Shown: positions 59,510 through 64,000 of the stretch, piece after piece | Layout: every line of letters starts with the position of its first letter | How positions within the stretch are numbered: position 1 is the stretch's first letter | Source of the DNA: Apostichopus japonicus | Lineage: Eukaryota > Echinodermata > Holothuroidea > Aspidochirotida > Stichopodidae | Direction of reading: 5' to 3' | Length of the DNA stretch: 64,000 nt | Assembly: GCF_037975245.1 (NCBI RefSeq) | Contig: NC_092583.1 | Location: 13,855,764-13,919,763, forward strand | Notes under the pieces: generated by a model | The model's database searches: none | What the model was told of the DNA's origin: nothing | What the model saw: only the letters and a program-made list of their open reading frames with translations | Program-made: the position numbers and the translations under genes

Positions 59510-60040
59510 ACTACCAGAAGTGTATCAAAGAGGTTGGGGGGGGGGGGGAATATTGGATAGGATTAGAAATACAGGCAGGCATGGTGCCAGGTCAGGGTTG
59601 GAGTGAGGGGTGACAAATAGCATGCCCCTCCCCCTCCCCCCATAAATAAAAGAAGAGAAGATGGGGGGGTGAGAAGGGGGTGAACTTTACCTTCAAATGG
59701 ATTTAAGGCTATAAATGAAATGCAAACTCTTGAATGTTATCAGTATCCAATTAGGGGTTGGCATACATTTGTTTTGAAAAGATACAGAAAGGGTGGAAAA
59801 TATTCATGGTAAGTCACATGATAAAATCCTATCCATATGAGAGAGAATAAGAGGAAGTCTGTATTAGTCAAAGATGAAACCATGAAATGTGTTGTCTAGA
59901 TTCTTTAAATCTATTTGAATCATTTTAAGCCTTAGATTTACTTACAATGTATGGTTTGCTATAGTATGGACTAATATACTGATTGCTGATCCTGATGTGA
60001 AAGAAAATAAAACTTGTAGGGAATAATTTATCACAAGATA
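59510..60040. other. Non-coding stretch
   Basis: G12 run at about 59536-59547, C/G-rich patch at 59626-59680. No exon-like signal. Confidence 0.45.
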
Positions 60041-60045
60041 AATGC

Positions 60046-60205
60046 CAAATTGCAAAATGATATGCAAAAATTTGCAACTTGCTATATAAGTGTAAAGAAG
60101 TAAAGCATTTTGCAGCATAGGAACCATAGTCTTTTATAGGGGAAAGTTTAAATGCTCTCAAAACGGCTATGTACACAAAATTTGAGCGCTGAATATTACC
60201 AGATT
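60046..60205 (+). repeat. Dispersed repeat family R3, copy 3
   Basis: Carries TTGCAAAATGATATGCAAAA, ACTTGCTATATAAGTGTAAAG, GCAGCATAGGA, TTTTATAGGGGAAA, TCTCAAAACGGCTATGTACA and CAAAATTTGA in the same order as 15576-15740 and 23001-23158. Confidence 0.65.
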
Positions 60206-60209
60206 TTTA

Positions 60210-61150
60210 ATATTGGGGGTTTTTGTCAATGGCTATAGGGTTACCCACTTTGTACCACTACTTCTTAAGTTTGTTTTTGTTTTTTTGCTGTTCGGTATTG
60301 AACTCCGAATCGAAAAATGAGTTTGCTTCTTAAACTGTTCATGCCAAGGAGTGTATTGATCCAATGCCCCCCACGGCCCGGCCCCCCACATCTCCAGTCC
60401 ATATGTGCACCACACCTATAAAAGGCTTAGATTGTTTGCTTAAGGACAGTATGCAGGTAATGTTATGAACAAACAAATAGCCTTTTACCTGGCTTTTAGT
60501 TCAAGGTCATTATGATTTATTTTATTAAAGTCTCATTGAAGCAGCCTCTTCTCTTAAGACTGTATACATCGATTCCTTAAAGAATGTAATATGTAATGCA
60601 GTAACCCTCCATCCCCACCCTCCACTCCCCATCCCCCCTCCCTCCACCAGCAAAAAACTCAGAAAAATTGAAAGCTGGTGACAGATCCTGTTTTAAAGTC
60701 TCAGTACTTGTTGCCAAATTTAAACTTCAAGCTCTCCAGCTTAATGCACTAAAAGCTCAGTGAAAATGACACCATTCTTAGCAATTTTTATATCAATATT
60801 CATTAATTTTATTGAGTTATCTGTCGTTAAAAATTTTTAGCTGAATAAAATTTGCCAGATTTTTGAACTAGTCTGTAGATTCTACAAACTTCAATCAAAA
60901 TTTGCAAGCCCCTCCCAACAGACCATGCATGGGCCAATCAAATCTCTCAGTTCTGTTTACGACTGTAAATTAGAATGTATACATGCAGCCTTATATTCCA
61001 CCATTTTGCTGCTACTGAGTTTTGAAGTATGACATGTTTATTCCAGTACAGAAAACTTTGAATCCCACAAACTTAATTGTGTTGTGTTATGTTTTATTGT
61101 TATCAAATCTTGTGCAACTTTGGTCAACTAAATATATAGTGTATTTGTGT
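60210..61150. other. Non-coding stretch
   Basis: A CG-rich patch (CCCCCCACGGCCCGGCCCCC) at 60366-60385 and a C-rich tract at 60607-60650. No gene signal. Confidence 0.45.
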
Positions 61151-61215
61151 GTATTTTGTGTATTGTAGATCCTCCTGCAAGCAGGAACTCGCGAAGAATC
61201 CTCTTTGGCTTGTGT
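61145..61215 (-). mobile_element. 5'-truncated SINE tail, copy 3
   Basis: On the minus strand CGCGAGTTCCTGCTTGCAGG and AGGATCTA match the 3' end of the SINE copies at 3743-3990 and 38516-38760, followed by an ATACACAAAATACAC-type tail. The tRNA head and most of the body are absent. Truncation from the 5' side is the usual outcome of incomplete reverse transcription. Confidence 0.75.
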
Positions 61216-61539
61216 TCAGGCATCGTAAAATTATGCAAATGCAAATAAAACTCAAGCAGAACCCAGCATTAAATAGTCTACACAGATGATCTAATATTAA
61301 CGAATCAAATCTCTCAAAAAATCATCAAAATTTCCTCCTGCCCTTTTTTTGCATTCCTCTGAATATTCACTTATTTGTCTACGAATCTTCATCGGTAATT
61401 CTTGACCAGTTGTTAACCTTGATGCTTTGCTTTCCACCCTCTCCTGTTCCTTCCAACTCATAGATTGATATCTCCAGATGTAGCAAAAACAAAAGTTACA
61501 AATATGATCTTCTGAGTGCTTAAAAGAAAACTTTTACCG

Positions 61540-61965
61540 TTAAGATTTGATCTGTTCCTCTCGACAACCAATCGGACAGCTCAATAAACTCTCGAGGAGC
61601 TCCTCCTGATCAACAAGATGTAACCTTTAAGTGCAGCAGCAGGACGAGGAAGCTGCCCCTTTGAGGCTGCCCTATACCTGCTATGACCCTCTCGTCTGTC
61701 TCCTGGGCTTGTATCGACTGTGGCGCCCGACAGACTGGCATTCTCCCAGACCTGTCAATTAATTATATAAATGTTTAATTGTGTGGAAAATCGTTGTGTT
61801 TCCGCTACGGCCAAATTCTATTGACTCCACAAACCTGTTGATATTTGGATGATGCTGAATGCCCTACGGCTAAAGCATCGGGACATTTTATTACCATTTC
61901 TGCAGCATTTATCTTGCGACATTCAATCCAATCTTCAAGAAGTTTCAGCTTCCTCCCTTGGTTAA
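61540..61965. promoter_or_regulatory. Enhancer-like high-complexity island
   Basis: Moderate G+C, no repeats. Contains CCTGTCAATTAATTATAT (Meis/TALE CTGTCA fused to homeodomain TAATTA), TTTAATTGTGTGG (homeodomain plus Runx-type TGTGG), and ACCAATCGGA (CCAAT-like). A plus-strand frame of 39 codons from a CTTTAAGTGCAG acceptor-like site is open (QQQDEEAAPL...) but no donor follows. A conserved non-coding element is the better reading, by inference only. Confidence 0.28.
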
Positions 61966-61969
61966 GGTT

Positions 61970-62930
61970 TCCTTACACCATCAAAAAAGAAAGAAAAAAA
62001 AACAGAAAGAAAAAAAATGATGATGATGATGAAATAAAATAAACTACAAAATAGAAGAAAGTGTTTCATAAAGGTGTGATAGTCTCCGTTTTTTTTTTTT
62101 TTTTTCCCTATAATTTTACTTGAAATAAGCAAATTAAAATTAAAGAATATGAAAATGAAATTTAAATGGTAAAGAAAATAGGGATTGAAGGAGAAAGAGA
62201 GAGAAAATAAACAGAAAAGAAAAGAAAAAGAAATTATAACACGTTGAGGAGGAATGGTTTGGTAGGCTGTTTTAGCTTTATGGATGGAGTTTGATGACGC
62301 TGCACGTGCCTGAAAGATTAGTTACCAACCCTTTCTCATCTTACATCTTTTATTGAATTTTCTGCACAGAAATCAAAACCGTCATGCAAGTTCAATGTCC
62401 GCCACTGACTTTGAGTTCAATGGCTTCTCAGAATGGACATCATCCTACTCATGATGGAATTTTAATTTTATCTTCTAAACTTTTATATTTTATTATTATT
62501 ATGATTTTTTTGTAAGATTTTTTTTTTTTTGGTATTTTTTTTTGTATGAACAAGTGGCACATGAGTAGCAATGTACTTTTCACTTGAAGTGGGTGGGTGA
62601 CATTTGTGTCGCGTAAATTAGATAATCAGTCACGAATACTGGCTTCCGATGTATTTACATAGTAGGTAAATTAAGACAGCTGCTTGATTGGTGAGGGGGC
62701 CGGCCAGAGGGGTAACTTTGTCCTTGACAAGGGGTTCAAGGGGAGGGTGCAAGGTTTACAAATAGGTAAAATAAGAGCTAAAAAATGTATATCTATATAT
62801 ATATATATACTACTCTAAAAATTAGCTTGTAATTCAAGGAGTTGACAAACAGGATGAATGATGATGTTACATTCTCGGTTCTTTTCTGTTGATTCACAAA
62901 GAGCGTTCATATTAATGCAATCCCTCAATC
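61970..62930. other. Low-complexity and non-coding stretch
   Basis: A/G-rich tract with (GAT)n at 61982-62035, T16 run at 62090-62105, T-rich 62505-62545, (AT)n at 62793-62808. No gene signal. Confidence 0.55.
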
Positions 62931-63025
62931 CATAGAAGAGCTTGATGGGGGAGGGGAGGGAGGGGGGGTGATTAGAAATCACATGGGTCTTGCGAATATA
63001 TCACATCCTAATATTATTGATTGAT

Positions 63026-63095
63026 TTAATCGCTTACATCAGTGAAGGCTATAATGGGTTTTAATCGCTTACATCAGTGAAGGCTATAATGGGTT
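63026..63095 (+). repeat. Perfect 35-bp tandem duplication
   Basis: TTAATCGCTTACATCAGTGA + AGGCTATAATGGGTT occurs at 63026-63060 and again, identical, at 63061-63095. Confidence 0.97.
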
Positions 63096-63216
63096 CATTT
63101 GAACATTGTGCCTTAAAGTTGAGTCAGTTTAAGGGATGGTTATAAAATGTATGCGAGCTCTTTTTTTTCCAAAGTTCTCTGATTTGACACATTTAGTAAG
63201 GTACTGCACTTCTCAT

Positions 63217-63507
63217 CTACAGAGGGTTGCATTCAGTTTGTGAATCCTTGTTAATAATATTCTCTCGAATGATCACACCTGAATCTGGTAAATTAATTCT
63301 TTTAGATGTTGATACTGGTTTTGTGATTTGTGAAAAGTACAAAACTTGTAAATATGCCTCTTCTGTTTTGATGTAAAGGCACACTCGGTCAAAATATCTT
63401 GCCATACTAAAGCTTTGTGTCTCTTGAATCAAGACTCCGGCGCCTCCGTAAATCGGCCTTTTGACTCTCAACCCCCACAGCTGAGGAATTGTCTCACGGT
63501 AATGCAC
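63217..63507 (-). CDS. Open frame with protein-like composition, unknown
   Basis: A minus-strand frame of about 100 codons follows a TAA and ends at TAG 63217-63219. There is no ATG near its start; the first Met in frame is about 35 residues in (MARYFDRVCLYIKTEEAYL). The first third is GC-rich (GGAGGCGCCGGAG) and reads LWGLRVKRPIYGGAGVLIQE. A TTCCTCAG near 63485 could be an acceptor. No domain is recognised. It may be an exon, a decayed pseudogene or chance. Confidence 0.25.
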   Translation of the reverse strand: MHYRETIPQLWGLRVKRPIYGGAGVLIQETQSFSMARYFDRVCLYIKTEEAYLQVLYFSQITKPVSTSKRINLPDSGVIIRENIINKDSQTECNPL

Positions 63508-63519
63508 CGTTGAGGGCTT

Positions 63520-64000
63520 TTACGCCATCTAGAAGCATGCTTGGCGGTTCCACTATATCCTGTATGCTATGTAAATTTGTCTTGGATGTTAAAATGAGGT
63601 TTGTTATTGGCCCCCGGGTAGATCATGTGACTCCCTGTCAGCGAACTCTCAAAGGGCGACGCCCCAGAAGAAGAGAAAAAGAAAGTTTGATAAAATCCTT
63701 GGTACTTTTATGTGCTACTTCAGACTATCAGACATCTTTGTGACTATTTTTCATGGAAACAGTTACGTATATTATTGACACTGCACGTCCTGAGAAGAAA
63801 GTGTCGTATCGGACAATGACCTTCAGCTTGTGGCATCGAGCGGGAGTATTCTTCTTTCTCCAAAAGTAGGATTAAAGTGTTGCATTGCCAAATTGGGGTA
63901 CTAGTGATCGTTCAACCCCAGACGAGTGTCGCCCGTACTTTTCACTATTCTTGACATTTTCTACTGCTTGATGTTTGAACTTTCCTGTCCCATTCAAGAG
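63520..64000. other. CpG-enriched end of window, unassigned
   Basis: CGACGCCCC, GACGAGTGTCGCCCG and CACTGCACGTCC raise CpG above background. On the minus strand a pyrimidine-rich tract (CTTTCTTTTTCTCTTCTTCT, near 63690) leads to an open frame with SHMIYPGANNKPHFNIQDKF before a stop. This is another weak exon candidate (about 63560-63650). Confidence 0.2.

Noticed and set aside
1-64000. Operons, ribosome binding sites, rRNA, viral genes
   Set aside because: Nothing resembling bacterial gene organisation, rRNA, or viral/retroviral coding domains was found in either strand.

Overview
The window reads as intron- and intergenic-rich DNA from an animal genome. Base composition is AT-rich (roughly one third G+C by eye). 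There is no long open frame (the longest is about 136 codons), no bacterial gene packing, and many tRNA-derived SINE copies, short inverted-repeat transposons, microsatellites and minisatellites. The AGGTCA-bearing ~145-bp satellite family and the SINE/hAT MITE mix would suit a marine invertebrate, possibly an echinoderm-like deuterostome. That placement is an impression from repeat style, not a demonstrated identity.

No protein could be recognised with certainty. What can be offered is a set of exon-like segments: open frames bounded by splice-like sites. The better ones are: a plus-strand terminal-exon candidate at 36119-36322 (67 codons to a stop); a minus-strand segment at 25510-25790 with a death-fold/CARD-like helical pattern; a plus-strand ATG frame with a signal-peptide-like start at 26482-26721 directly after a strong acceptor; a minus-strand first-exon candidate at 34843-34964 beside a CpG-rich stretch; and short internal-exon candidates at 2859-2955, 5285-5362, 24556-24621, 37025-37086 and 51280-51387. 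They lie on both strands and are far apart, so they cannot be joined into gene models from sequence alone.

Layout: 0-6.5 kb holds repeats (a dispersed element, a 21-bp minisatellite, SINE copy 1, and a composite satellite with a nested MITE) plus two exon-like segments. 6.5-18 kb is mostly plain AT-rich DNA with tRNA-like SINE relics, a CpG patch near 12.3 kb and a MITE at 16.6 kb. 18-25 kb holds a 20-bp minisatellite and dispersed repeats. 24.5-27 kb is the densest exon-like zone. 27-34 kb is nearly empty apart from a hAT-type end at 30.4 kb. 34.8-38.3 kb is a second exon/CpG-rich zone. 38.5-46 kb is repeat-rich: SINE copy 2, an intact-looking 373-bp hAT MITE, three tandem arrays, and the AGGTCA satellite at 45.2-45.7 kb. 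46-64 kb is mainly non-coding, with a few exon-like or enhancer-like islands near 49.9, 51.3, 52.3, 54.8, 58.3, 59.4, 61.7 and 63.4 kb, a third copy of one dispersed repeat at 60.0 kb, a SINE tail at 61.2 kb and a perfect 35-bp tandem duplication at 63.0 kb.

The most unusual thing seen is the repeated, spaced array of nuclear-receptor-type AGGTCA half-sites carried inside a tandem satellite and echoed at several other places in the window.
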